64,000 bases of DNA from Albidovulum marisflavi (lineage in GTDB: Bacteria > Pseudomonadota > Alphaproteobacteria > Rhodobacterales > Rhodobacteraceae): contig NZ_JAOWKY010000003.1 of the NCBI RefSeq assembly GCF_025751435.1, positions 248,001-312,000 on the forward strand, in the 5' to 3' direction. Positions within the stretch are counted from its first letter, which is position 1; each line of letters starts with the position of its first letter. Below are positions 19,038 through 26,987 of the stretch, piece by piece. The notes beneath the pieces are model-generated. The model was given only the letters and a program-made list of their open reading frames with translations. It did not search any database and was not told where the DNA came from. The translations under genes were made by a program, and so were the position numbers.

Positions 19038-19712
19038 TCAAGTGCCGGAGCCCTGGTCAAGCGCGAGGGCCGCGAAATCCACCTCCTTGGCCAGAAGGAC
19101 CGCCTGCGTGCGGCTGAAGACGCCCAGCTTGCGCATGATCGCCGTGACATGGGCCTTGACGGTCGTTTCCGCGATCGACAGTTCCCAGGCGATCTGCTTG
19201 TTCAGCTTGCCCTCGCAGATCAGTTGCAGGATGCGCGCCTGCTGCCGGGTCAGCAGCGACAGGCGTTCCAGCGCGTCTTCCTGCGGCGTGGCAGCCGCGC
19301 TTTCCGAGACCGGGACGTAGGTGTCCGGGGTGTAGGTCCGCCCCTCGGCGATCGCGTCGAAGGCCGCGCGGAACACATCGCGCTGGCTGTGCTTGGGCAC
19401 GAAGCCCGCCGCGCCCGCCTTGAGGGCCGCGCCGATCACGCGCGCGTCGGCCATCGAGGATACCACGACCACCGGAACCTGCCCCGCGACCTGCCGGATG
19501 CGGACAAGACCCTCCATCCCGTGCACGTCGGGCAGGTTCAGGTCCAGCACCACGACATCCGGAAGCGCGCCGCCGCTTAGCCGGTCTATGGCAGCTTCCA
19601 GCCGGTCCGCGGTTTCGATCCGCCCGATGCCCACGAAGGCCTTCAGCGTCATCGCGAGGGCGTCGCAAAACAGCGGGTGGTCGTCGACGATCAGCGCCGA
19701 ATGCATGGTCAT
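19038..19712 (-). CDS. LuxR/NarL family response regulator
   Basis: A 224-residue regulator. The receiver domain has VDDHPLFCDAL, phospho-acceptor Asp57 in VVVLDLNLPD, VVSSMADARV and FVPKHS; the C-terminal NarL-type helix-turn-helix runs about 150-212 with LTRQQARILQLICEGK and IAETTVKAHVTAIMRKLG. It is the likely output of the FIST/kinase pair. Start at 19712 lacks a strong ribosome site; ATG at 19706 is an alternative. It is divergent from coxG across 148 bases, so it is well placed to control the coxGSLM operon and itself. Confidence 0.92.
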   Translation of the reverse strand: MTMHSALIVDDHPLFCDALAMTLKAFVGIGRIETADRLEAAIDRLSGGALPDVVVLDLNLPDVHGMEGLVRIRQVAGQVPVVVVSSMADARVIGAALKAGAAGFVPKHSQRDVFRAAFDAIAEGRTYTPDTYVPVSESAAATPQEDALERLSLLTRQQARILQLICEGKLNKQIAWELSIAETTVKAHVTAIMRKLGVFSRTQAVLLAKEVDFAALALDQGSGT

Positions 19713-19780
19713 GGCTTGCGTCCCGGCAGAACTACCCCGTCACGATAGCAGCGTGGCGCGCGGCTGTAACCCGCGCCATT

Positions 19781-19840
19781 GGTCCTATGGGACTACGACC
19801 AAGGTAAGATAGCCACGAGGCCCCCTTCGGACTATCGTCG
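19781..19840. promoter_or_regulatory. Candidate regulator site upstream of coxG
   Basis: The intergenic region holds GGACTACGACC at 19790-19800 and a related GGACTATCGTC at 19829-19839, about 39 bases apart, and the first copy overlaps the small palindrome GTCC-TATG-GGAC. Repeats of this kind upstream of coxG suggest binding of the divergent LuxR regulator. This is a position-based inference. Confidence 0.35.
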
Positions 19841-19860
19841 TCGATGATTGGGAGGATCGC

Positions 19861-20397
19861 ATGGAACTCAAGGATACCCGCGCCATAGCCGCGCTGCCCG
19901 AAGCCGTGTGGGCGGCCATCCTCGATCCGGAGGTTCTGAAAGCCTGCATACCCGGATGCGAAAGCATCACCGGAACCCCCGAAGACGGGTTCGAGGCCGT
20001 GGTCGTCCAGAAGGTCGGCCCGGTCAAGGCGCGCTTCACCGGCGTCGTCACGCTTTCGGACATGGTTCCGGGCCAGAGTCTGACGATCAGCGGGGAAGGC
20101 AAGGGCGGACCGGCGGGTTTCGCGAAGGGCGGCGCCAGGGTCCGGCTTGAACCGGATGGCGAGGGCACGACTCTCAGCTACGAGGTTCAGGCTGCCGTCG
20201 GTGGCAAGCTTGCGCAGCTTGGCAGCCGGATCATCGACGGATTCGCGCGCAAGCTGGCAGACGAGTTCTTCGCGCGGCTTCAGGGTGCGGTCGAGGCCCC
20301 CGATGAGGACGATCAGCCCGAGGAAGCTGCGCTTGATGCGTCCGGCGAGGGTAAGGAGAAGAAGAAAGGCTGGTTCCGGCGCATGACTGGCGCCTGA
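19861..20397 (+). CDS. coxG: CoxG-type SRPBCC protein
   Basis: A 178-residue SRPBCC/START-like protein, the CoxG family often annotated as 'carbon monoxide dehydrogenase subunit G'. The N-terminal [20 protein letters not shown] and the [10 protein letters not shown] motif (about 31-40) are diagnostic, with [12 protein letters not shown] as the closing helix. A charged linker (about 144-165) is followed by a basic amphipathic tail KKKGWFRRM, suitable for membrane contact. CoxG in form I systems is reported to tether the enzyme to the membrane and pass electrons to quinone. GGGAGG precedes the start. Confidence 0.92.
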   Translation: MELKDTRAIAALPEAVWAAILDPEVLKACIPGCESITGTPEDGFEAVVVQKVGPVKARFTGVVTLSDMVPGQSLTISGEGKGGPAGFAKGGARVRLEPDGEGTTLSYEVQAAVGGKLAQLGSRIIDGFARKLADEFFARLQGAVEAPDEDDQPEEAALDASGEGKEKKKGWFRRMTGA

Positions 20398-20425
20398 GCC
20401 CTGAGGGTCACCAAGGGAGGATAGA

Positions 20426-20911
20426 ATGACGAAGGTCACGATGACCGTGAACGGCCGGGCCGTTTCCGGCGAGGTGGAGGGGCGCACGCTCCTGTCCGCC
20501 TTCTTGCGCGAGGGGCTGGGCCTGACCGGCACCCATGTCGGCTGCGACACGTCCCAGTGCGGCGCCTGCGTGGTGCATGTGGATGGCAAGGCCGTCAAGA
20601 GTTGCACCGTGTTCGCCTCTGACGTCGATGGCGCCTCGGTCGCCACGATCGAAGGCATGGCCAATCCCGACGGGACGCTGGGCCGTGTGCAGCAAGCGTT
20701 CCAGGACCATCACGGGCTTCAGTGCGGGTTCTGCACACCCGGCATGGTCATGTCTGCCGCGGCGCTTCTTGCGGAAAACCCCAAGCCCTCCGAGGCCGAT
20801 GTGCGCCATTATCTCGAAGGCAACATCTGCCGCTGCACGGGCTACCACAACATCGTCAAGGCAGTGCTTGCCGCGTCCGGTCAGGACGTGAGCGGCATGG
20901 CCGCCGAGTAA
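20426..20911 (+). CDS. coxS: Form II molybdenum hydroxylase, [2Fe-2S] small subunit
   Basis: A 161-residue electron-transfer subunit with two [2Fe-2S] clusters. The plant-type ferredoxin cluster is held by Cys40, 45, 48 and 60 ([10 protein letters not shown]) and the second by Cys100, 103, 135 and 137 (QCGFCTPGM and NICRCTGY). It passes electrons from the molybdenum site in CoxL to FAD in CoxM. GGGAGGATAG lies upstream of the ATG. The gene order S-L-M is that of form II clusters. Confidence 0.95.
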   Translation: MTKVTMTVNGRAVSGEVEGRTLLSAFLREGLGLTGTHVGCDTSQCGACVVHVDGKAVKSCTVFASDVDGASVATIEGMANPDGTLGRVQQAFQDHHGLQCGFCTPGMVMSAAALLAENPKPSEADVRHYLEGNICRCTGYHNIVKAVLAASGQDVSGMAAE

Positions 20912-20924
20912 GGGAGGGAAGAAC

Positions 20925-23297
20925 ATGCCGAAGGATCATGGCATCGGCGCCAGCGTGAAGCGGCGCGAGGATGTGCGCTTCCTGATGGGGCTTGGCAAGT
21001 ACACCGACGACATGGCCATCGCTGGGCAGGCGCATGCCGTCTTCGTGCGCAGTCAGGTGGCGCACGGGCGCATCAACAAGATCGACGCTTCGGATGCCGC
21101 GGCGATGCCCGGCGTGCTGTGCGTGCTGACGGGCGAGGACTTCAAGGACGTGGGCGGCAACCCGACCGGGTGGCTGATCAATTCGCGCGACGGAACGCCG
21201 ATGCGCGAACCGAAACGTCCCGCGCTGGCCCATGGCAAGGTTCGCCATGTCGGCGACGCCTATGCCGTCGTCATCGCCGAAACCTATGCTCAGGCCAAGG
21301 AAGCGGCCGAGGCGATCGTGGCCGATATCGAGGAACTGCCGGCGATCGTCGACATGGCCGCGGCGGTTGCGGACACCTCGAACCGCGTGCATGACGAGAT
21401 CCCGGACAACCTTTGCTACGACTGGGGTTGGATCGAGGACAACCGCGCGGCCGTGGACGAGGCGATCAGGAACGCGCCCCATGTCACGACGCTGGAACTG
21501 GTCAACAACCGGCTTGTGCCCAACGCGATGGAGCCGCGCGCCTCGATCGGAGAGTATTTCCCCGGCACGGGCGATTACAAGCTGACCACGACCAGCCAGA
21601 ACCCGCACCTGACGCGGCTTCTGATAGCGGCCTTCGTGATGGGCATCCCGGAAAACAAGCTGACGGTGGTCGCGCCCGACGTAGGCGGCGGCTTCGGATC
21701 GAAGATCTATCACTACGGCGAAGAGGCGGTGGTGCTGACCGCGGCCAGAAAGCTTGGCCGCCCGGTGCGCTGGACGGCGGAACGTTCCGAAAGCTTCCTG
21801 TCTGATGCGCATGGCCGCGACCACGTGACCAAGATCGAACTGGCCTGCGAAAAGGACGGCACCTTCATCGCCTTCCGGACCGAAACGATGGCGAACGTGG
21901 GCGCCTACCTTTCGAACTTCGCAACCGTGACACCAACCTTCCTGCACGGCACGCTGATGGCGGGACCTTACAAGGTGCCGAACGTCTACGTGAACGTGAA
22001 GACGGTCTTCACCAACACGGCCCCCGTCGACGCCTACCGTGGCGCGGGCCGGCCCGAGGCGACCTATTCGCTTGAGCGGGTGATCGACAAGATGTGCCGT
22101 GAACTCGGCCTCGACCCGTTCGAGGTGCGGCGCAAGAACTTCATCACGACCGACATGTTCCCCTACACCACGCCGGTGGGGCTTGCCTATGACACCGGCG
22201 ACTACCACGCCACGCTCGACAAGGCGATGGAGATGGCCGATGTCGCGGGCTTCGAGGCGCGCCGCGCCGCCAGCGCTGCCAAGGGCAAGCTGCGCGGCAT
22301 GGGGCTTTCGACCTGGATCGAGGCGTGCGGCATCGCGCCATCGCACCTTGTCGGGATTCTTGGCTCGCGCGTGGGTCTTTACGATGCGGCCACCGTCCGT
22401 GTGAACGCCACCGGCAACATCAGCGTGATGACCGGCGCCCACAGCCACGGGCAGGGGCACGAGACGGTGTTCGCCCAGATCGTGGCGGACAAGCTGGGCG
22501 TTCCCGAAAGCTCGGTCGAGATCGTTCACGGCGACACATCGAAGATCCCCTTCGGCATGGGGTCCTACGGCTCGCGTTCGCTGGCGGTCTGCGGCTCGGC
22601 GGTGACCAAGGCGATCGACAAGATCGTGGCCAAGGGCAAGAAGATCGCGGCGCATATGCTGGAGGCCGCCGAAGAGGACATCGCCTTTGAAAACGGCAGC
22701 TTCACCGTCGCCGGGACCGACAAGGCGAAAAGCTTCGGAGAAATCGCGTTCTCGGCCTATGTGCCGCACAACTACCCGCTTGAGACCCTTGAGCCGGGGC
22801 TGGAGGAGACGGCGTTCTACGACCCCGCCAACTTCACCTATCCCGCGGGCGCCTATATCTGCGAGGTCGAGGTGGACGCGGAAACCGGCAAGGTCGACGT
22901 GGCAGCCTTCCACTGCGCGGACGATTTCGGCAACATCATGAACCCGATGGTGGTCGAGGGGCAGGTGCATGGCGGTGTCGGCCAGGGGATCGGCCAGGCG
23001 CTGTGCGAAAACACCGTCTACGACGAAAACGGCCAGCTTCTGAGCGGGTCCTACATGGACTACGCGATGCCGCGCGCCGACGACGTGCCGTTCTACAATG
23101 TCGACTATTCCTGCCAGACGCCCTGCACGCACAACCCGCTGGGCGCAAAGGGCTGCGGCGAGGCAGGCGCCATCGGATCGCCCCCGGCGGTGGTCAACGC
23201 GGTGATCGATGCGCTTCAGCGCGGCGGACACACTCACGTCACGCATATCGACATGCCGGTCTCGCCTGCGCGGGTCTGGGCGGCGATCCAAGGGTAA
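20925..23297 (+). CDS. coxL: Form II CO-dehydrogenase-like molybdenum hydroxylase, large subunit
   Basis: A 790-residue xanthine-oxidase-family catalytic subunit binding molybdopterin cytosine dinucleotide. It has [16 protein letters not shown] (about 252-267), the active-site loop AYRGAGR at residues 370-376, [15 protein letters not shown] (about 505-519) and the catalytic base Glu746 in GCGEAG. The AYRGAGR loop marks form II; true form I CO dehydrogenases have AYxCSFR with the Cu-binding cysteine. CO oxidation is therefore not assured and another carbon substrate is possible. Downstream of coxS by 13 bases with GGGAGG upstream. Confidence 0.93.
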   Translation: MPKDHGIGASVKRREDVRFLMGLGKYTDDMAIAGQAHAVFVRSQVAHGRINKIDASDAAAMPGVLCVLTGEDFKDVGGNPTGWLINSRDGTPMREPKRPALAHGKVRHVGDAYAVVIAETYAQAKEAAEAIVADIEELPAIVDMAAAVADTSNRVHDEIPDNLCYDWGWIEDNRAAVDEAIRNAPHVTTLELVNNRLVPNAMEPRASIGEYFPGTGDYKLTTTSQNPHLTRLLIAAFVMGIPENKLTVVAPDVGGGFGSKIYHYGEEAVVLTAARKLGRPVRWTAERSESFLSDAHGRDHVTKIELACEKDGTFIAFRTETMANVGAYLSNFATVTPTFLHGTLMAGPYKVPNVYVNVKTVFTNTAPVDAYRGAGRPEATYSLERVIDKMCRELGLDPFEVRRKNFITTDMFPYTTPVGLAYDTGDYHATLDKAMEMADVAGFEARRAASAAKGKLRGMGLSTWIEACGIAPSHLVGILGSRVGLYDAATVRVNATGNISVMTGAHSHGQGHETVFAQIVADKLGVPESSVEIVHGDTSKIPFGMGSYGSRSLAVCGSAVTKAIDKIVAKGKKIAAHMLEAAEEDIAFENGSFTVAGTDKAKSFGEIAFSAYVPHNYPLETLEPGLEETAFYDPANFTYPAGAYICEVEVDAETGKVDVAAFHCADDFGNIMNPMVVEGQVHGGVGQGIGQALCENTVYDENGQLLSGSYMDYAMPRADDVPFYNVDYSCQTPCTHNPLGAKGCGEAGAIGSPPAVVNAVIDALQRGGHTHVTHIDMPVSPARVWAAIQG

Positions 23298-23308
23298 GGA
23301 GACGGGCA

Positions 23309-24097
23309 ATGTACGCATTCGACTTCGAGAAACCGAAGACCGTGGCCGAGGCCGCAGCGGCGCTGGCGCGTGAAGACGCGATGCCGCTGGGGGGTGGGCA
23401 GACGCTGATCCCGTCGCTGAAGCAGCATCTGGCGGCGCCCTCGGCGCTGGTCAGCCTGACCGGCATCGCCGAGATGCGGGGGGTCTGCACCGGCGACGAC
23501 GGCGCGCTTTGCGTGGGCGGCGCCACGCCACACGCTGCCGTCGCGGCGGACGCCGCGGGCAAATACCCCGCCCTTGCCGCCCTTGCCGGAAACATCGGAG
23601 ATCCGGCGGTCCGCAACCGGGGCACGATCGGTGGATCACTTGCCAACAACGACCCGGCGGCGGACTATCCGGCGGCGGTGCTGGGATCGGGCGCCACGAT
23701 CGTGACGAACAATCGCGCCATCGCTGCGGACGATTTCTTCGAAGGGCTCTTCACCACCGCCCTGGAACCCGGAGAGATCATCGTCGAGGTGCGCTTTCCC
23801 GTCCCGGAACGGGCTGCCTATGCCAAGTTCCAGCAGCCGGCATCGCGCTTTGCGCTGACGGGTGTGTTCGTGGCCAAGACAGCGGATGGTGTCCGCGTCG
23901 CGGTGACCGGGGCTTCGGAAGACGGTGTCTTCCGCTGGGCGGAGGCCGAAGAGGCGCTGTCGGAGAACTTTTCGGCCGATGCGATCGCCGGGCTGTCGGT
24001 GTCCGCCGAGGGCATGGTGGGCGACCTGCACGGCACCCCGGCATATCGCGCCAACCTGGTCAAGGTGATGACGCAACGCGCGGTACGCTCCGCCTGA
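23309..24097 (+). CDS. coxM: Form II molybdenum hydroxylase, FAD subunit
   Basis: A 262-residue FAD-binding subunit. FAD motifs are PLGGGQTLIP (about 26-35) and TIGGSLANNDPAADYPAA (about 106-123), both as in the CoxM/XdhB family. It ends with the C-terminal CO_deh_flav_C domain. It takes electrons from CoxS and gives them to the chain, perhaps by CoxG. AAGGAG is nine bases before the ATG. A strong terminator follows at 24118, which closes the coxGSLM operon. Confidence 0.94.
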   Translation: MYAFDFEKPKTVAEAAAALAREDAMPLGGGQTLIPSLKQHLAAPSALVSLTGIAEMRGVCTGDDGALCVGGATPHAAVAADAAGKYPALAALAGNIGDPAVRNRGTIGGSLANNDPAADYPAAVLGSGATIVTNNRAIAADDFFEGLFTTALEPGEIIVEVRFPVPERAAYAKFQQPASRFALTGVFVAKTADGVRVAVTGASEDGVFRWAEAEEALSENFSADAIAGLSVSAEGMVGDLHGTPAYRANLVKVMTQRAVRSA

Positions 24098-24117
24098 TCC
24101 GAAGTTGAAACTGGAAC

Positions 24118-24147
24118 CGGCCCCTGTCGAAAGACGGGGGCCGTTTT
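24118..24147 (+). terminator. Rho-independent terminator of coxGSLM
   Basis: An 11-base-pair GC stem (24118-24128 with 24133-24143, one G:T pair) closed by a GAAA tetraloop is followed by TTTT (24144-24147). It begins 21 bases after the coxM stop. Confidence 0.9.
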
Positions 24148-24167
24148 CATTGGCGCTTTGCCCTGCG

Positions 24168-24416
24168 CTAGGGCTTTGGCGCCTTCTTGGTCGACAGCCG
24201 GTAGACGCCTTCGGGCAGGTTCAGCGCCGCGGCAAGCTCTCGGATCTGGGCCATGGACATGACGATCTTCACGACCTCGTCCTGGCGCGAATCGTATTGC
24301 TCGATGGTGACGCACTCGGCAAAAGCCTGGATCGTCACATCCTCTTCCAGATGCGGGCTTCCCTCGTCCACAAGGGTAATGACGGTCGCGTCGAAGTCGT
24401 GCTCGATGGTGAACAT
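24168..24416 (-). CDS. Conserved small acidic protein, unknown function
   Basis: An 82-residue cytoplasmic protein without signal or membrane segment. It begins MFTIEHDFDATVITLVDEGS, is acidic through VTIQAFAECVTIEQYDSRQDE, and has a helix MSMAQIRELAAALNLPEG before a basic tail STKKAPKP. The even beta-rich start and helix end look like a folded single domain. I recognise no family. It is convergent with coxM beyond the terminator. Confidence 0.65.
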   Translation of the reverse strand: MFTIEHDFDATVITLVDEGSPHLEEDVTIQAFAECVTIEQYDSRQDEVVKIVMSMAQIRELAAALNLPEGVYRLSTKKAPKP

Positions 24417-24548
24417 GGGCCAAGCCTAACGCGCGCCCGGCGTGCCGACAATGGCATTCGCGGCGAATTGCCGAGTGCCGACGGCGGCCCTTCCAGCGCT
24501 TGTGCGGCGGCGTTATCTACGCGTCCAGTTCATTCGTCGGAGACGCAG

Positions 24549-25271
24549 ATGCGCAGACACCCGGGTTCCCTTTCGCTGATCTTCGCACTGATGCTTTCGG
24601 CCTGCGTGGGAATGCAGGACGAGACAAGCTATCCCATCGCCCCGGTCGCGCCGGCGGGGCCGCCCCTTGACGCCGCGACCGCGCAGGCGAACTTCGCCGA
24701 GGTTCTGGCGCGGATGGAACCGGTCATCGAAAATGAGTGCCGCACAAGGACGCGCGGGCTGAACTGCGACTACCGGATCTCGGTCGATGCGCGGCCCGGG
24801 CTTCCGCCCAACGCGCTTCAGACGCGCGACGGTGCCGGGCGTCCGGTGATTGCCTTCACGTCTTCCCTGATCGCCGAGGCGCGCAATCGCGACGAACTTG
24901 CCTTTGTCATGGGGCATGAGGCCGCCCACCACATCGCGGACCACATCCCGCGCCAGCGGCAGACGACGATGGCGGGCGCGATGTTCGGCGGCCTTGCGGC
25001 AACCTTCGTGGGCGCCAGCCAAAGCACGGTCGAACTGGCCCAGAACCTTGGCGCCACCGTCGGGTCGCGCGTCTATTCCAAGGACCACGAGATCGAGGCC
25101 GATGGATTGGGCACGGTGTTGACCTGTGCCGCCGGTTACAGCGCCCGTCGCGGCGCGGCTTATTTCGCCCGCATTCCCGATCCCGGCAACAGGTTCCTGG
25201 GATCGCACCCGCCCAATGGTCAGCGCATCGCAACAGTGGAGCGCATTTCCGGGGATATCGGCTGCCCCTGA
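24549..25271 (+). CDS. M48 family metalloprotease, lipoprotein
   Basis: A 240-residue secreted zinc protease. A lipoprotein signal ends at the LSAC lipobox (Cys19), so the mature protein is lipid-anchored in the periplasm. The zinc site is MGHEAAHH (His123, Glu124, His127) with a third ligand Glu in HEIEADGLG, as in the Oma1/BepA-like M48 proteases that degrade misfolded envelope proteins. GGAGACGCAG precedes the ATG at 24549. The C-terminal LGSHPPNGQRI block is also family-typical. Confidence 0.92.
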   Translation: MRRHPGSLSLIFALMLSACVGMQDETSYPIAPVAPAGPPLDAATAQANFAEVLARMEPVIENECRTRTRGLNCDYRISVDARPGLPPNALQTRDGAGRPVIAFTSSLIAEARNRDELAFVMGHEAAHHIADHIPRQRQTTMAGAMFGGLAATFVGASQSTVELAQNLGATVGSRVYSKDHEIEADGLGTVLTCAAGYSARRGAAYFARIPDPGNRFLGSHPPNGQRIATVERISGDIGCP

Positions 25272-25274
25272 GGC

Positions 25275-25288
25275 TTGATCTGGATCAA
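25275..25288 (+). promoter_or_regulatory. Perfect FNR-type box upstream of DUF6455 gene
   Basis: TTGATCTGGATCAA matches the full FNR/Anr/DNR consensus TTGAT-N4-ATCAA in both half-sites. It lies 57 bases upstream of the DUF6455 start at 25346 and directly after the protease stop. In this group FnrL or DnrF-type regulators bind such sites under low oxygen or NO. Confidence 0.85.
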
Positions 25289-25345
25289 TGCGGGCTCCCG
25301 TGTCATGCTCGACCCTGTAACAAGCATGCGTGCAAGGAGGGTTGC

Positions 25346-25624
25346 ATGGTGAAGAGTGCAGGGGCCCGTGCCCCGCAAAATTGCGGCTTGCCGGAAGTGC
25401 CCTATTTCCTGACCCCGGATTTCGCGGAACGCCACGGCGTGGATCTGGGCGGCGCCGTTCATGGCGGTCTGCTCACGATCGAGGATTTCGTGGCGCTTCT
25501 TCAGTCCTGCCGCGAATGTCAGGATGGATCCGGCCGCCGTCATGAACACCCCGAGGGAACCGACGCCGCGCCAGCTTGGTGCGCCAATCGGACCGTTCTG
25601 GAAGGGCTTCGCGGTCTGGTCTGA
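25346..25624 (+). CDS. DUF6455 family protein
   Basis: A 92-residue cysteine-containing protein. It has ERHGVDLGGAV, a CRECQD pair (Cys55, Cys58) and a downstream WCANRTVLEGLRGL (Trp/Cys at about 78-79), the family pattern of two paired cysteines and a later Cys-x-Asn. Function is unknown, but cysteine clusters and an FNR box suggest a redox or metal role under low oxygen. AAGGAGGG lies upstream of the ATG. A second DUF6455 gene lies 400 bases downstream on the other strand. Confidence 0.78.
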   Translation: MVKSAGARAPQNCGLPEVPYFLTPDFAERHGVDLGGAVHGGLLTIEDFVALLQSCRECQDGSGRRHEHPEGTDAAPAWCANRTVLEGLRGLV

Positions 25625-25651
25625 TCGCCGCGCGGGCTTGCAACGGCGCGG

Positions 25652-26035
25652 GTGACCGTCTATCGCCGGTCCATGCGCATCATCGAAAACGTGCTGAGCG
25701 ACCGGGGGTCGAGGTATGCCGTCTCTGGCGGAGCGGTGAGCAATCGCGCCGAGGCTGCGGAGTTTCTGACGGAACTGAAGCGCGCGAAGAAATTCGCCAA
25801 GGCCACGCACAACAGCTGGGCAGTCCTGTTTGAACAGGATGGACAGCTGGACCCCCACAAGAACGACGACGGCGAATCGGGCGCAGGTGCCGTCATCCTT
25901 CGTATGCTGGAACGCGAGGGCCTGACCAACCACATCATCGTCGTCACCCGCTGGTACGGCGGCGTCAAGCTGGGTGGCGACCGCTTTCGGCATGTGACCG
26001 AGGCGGTGCGGACCTATCTGTCCGAACTGGTCTGA
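25652..26035 (+). CDS. IMPACT/YigZ family (UPF0029) N-terminal domain protein
   Basis: A 127-residue protein consisting only of the UPF0029/IMPACT N-terminal domain. Conserved blocks are SRYAVSGGAVSNRAEA, KKFAKATHNSWAV, KNDDGESGAGAVIL and VVTRWYGGVKLGGDRFRHV. E. coli YigZ is about 200 residues with a second ferredoxin-like domain, which is missing here. Function is unclear; eukaryotic IMPACT affects translation control. GTG at 25652 is the given start, ATG at 25673 is an alternative. Its 3' end overlaps the opposite DUF6455 gene by 22 bases. Confidence 0.85.
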   Translation: MTVYRRSMRIIENVLSDRGSRYAVSGGAVSNRAEAAEFLTELKRAKKFAKATHNSWAVLFEQDGQLDPHKNDDGESGAGAVILRMLEREGLTNHIIVVTRWYGGVKLGGDRFRHVTEAVRTYLSELV

Positions 26036-26289
26036 GGCGAATCCCTGAGACTCGCAAACACTGCGCGGTTGCAGCAGTAAACTGGCGCGTCCTTTGCCCC
26101 GGACATATGCGCGTCAAGCCAGCGTTCGCAGTCCCCGATCCCCTTGCAGGTCTGGCACGCGTCCACCATCGCGTCGAAGCTCATGCCCTTCAGTCGCGCG
26201 TCCAGGATCGCCTGGCCAAGGTCGATATCAAGCGTATGTGCCATGCGCCCCACAAGCGCGCTGTGGCGGAGCCATTTTCCGTCCGTCAT
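26014..26289 (-). CDS. DUF6455 family protein
   Basis: A 91-residue protein with the full family pattern: RMAHTLDIDLGQAILDARL, ACQTCKGIGDCERWL (Cys45, Cys48, Cys53), and APVYCCNRAVFASL near 68-81. Regularly spaced cysteines suggest metal or redox binding; function is not known. A GGGAGGAGGG ribosome site precedes the ATG at 26289 and an FNR-like box lies 58 bases upstream, matching the distance at the other DUF6455 gene. Confidence 0.82.
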   Translation of the reverse strand: MTDGKWLRHSALVGRMAHTLDIDLGQAILDARLKGMSFDAMVDACQTCKGIGDCERWLDAHMSGAKDAPVYCCNRAVFASLRDSPQTSSDR

Positions 26290-26347
26290 CGGCCCTCCTC
26301 CCAGGGGTCAACGGGGGCGACACTGCAGCTTTTCGCCCGCTCTTTCC

Positions 26348-26361
26348 TTGACGCGGATCAA
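26348..26361 (-). promoter_or_regulatory. FNR-like box upstream of second DUF6455 gene
   Basis: TTGACGCGGATCAA matches TTGAT-N4-ATCAA with one changed base. It lies 58 bases before the start of the minus-strand DUF6455 gene, about the same spacing as the perfect box at 25275. Confidence 0.65.
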
Positions 26362-26461
26362 TGCCGCGAAGAAACAACTCTGAAAGTCGGGGGCTGGTGT
26401 CGGAAGGATTTGCGCCCCAAGCAGGGTGACGGGGCCGAGGGATGCCCACGGCCCCGCATCG

Positions 26462-26836
26462 TCAGGCATTCTTGAGAACGTTGAGCCCGAATACGGCGGC
26501 CCCGACCCAGATCGCCAGTTCGGCGAGTGGGGCAAGCGGGAACATGGCCGCTTCGGTGATCGATCCCGACAGAAGCAGAACAAGCATCACCAGCAGGATG
26601 AATGCCCCGATCTGGTGAAGCCAGAAATGCGCCTTGGCAAGAATGCTGTCCGCCATGGCCGGGATGACGCGGTAGGCAAGCCCGAAGATCGTCATCAGTG
26701 TGAAGCCCAGCAGGTTGATGTGGGCATGCGCCGCAGACAGCGTGTGATCGCCGGATGCGCCCATGTGCATCCCGATGGCTATGCCGACCAGCAGATAAAG
26801 TACGGCGATGACCAGAAAGGCCTTGGATATGTTCAT
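26462..26836 (-). CDS. Small heme-copper-oxidase subunit I-like membrane protein
   Basis: A 124-residue protein with four predicted helices (about 5-23, 33-55, 65-90, 98-120). The segment MHMGASGDHTLSAAHAHINLLGF (His24, His31, His37, His39; written over 23-45) resembles the helix with a heme ligand in CcoN/NorB-type subunit I, but the rest of the oxidase, including CuB ligands, is absent. Such miniature relatives occur near oxygen- or nitric-oxide-related genes and are of unknown role; heme binding is possible. GGGGAACACG lies before the ATG. It neighbours FNR-controlled genes. Confidence 0.72.
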   Translation of the reverse strand: MNISKAFLVIAVLYLLVGIAIGMHMGASGDHTLSAAHAHINLLGFTLMTIFGLAYRVIPAMADSILAKAHFWLHQIGAFILLVMLVLLLSGSITEAAMFPLAPLAELAIWVGAAVFGLNVLKNA

Positions 26837-26987
26837 CGTGTTCCCCTGTTCGCGCAGGCCGGGTTTTCCCGGTCCGTGAAGCGGAACATATACCTGTACG
26901 CATTTCGGGCAATCAGGATTCTCCGCGGTCGCGTCTTGTCACGTCCAGCAGTCCCGGAGGCCTGCGTACCACGGTCGCGAAATCCGA

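Noticed and set aside
20856-23318. 820-residue minus-strand open frame
   Set aside because: It mirrors coxL, whose motifs are clear. It has no recognisable domains and is His/Val/Arg-rich like other antisense frames.
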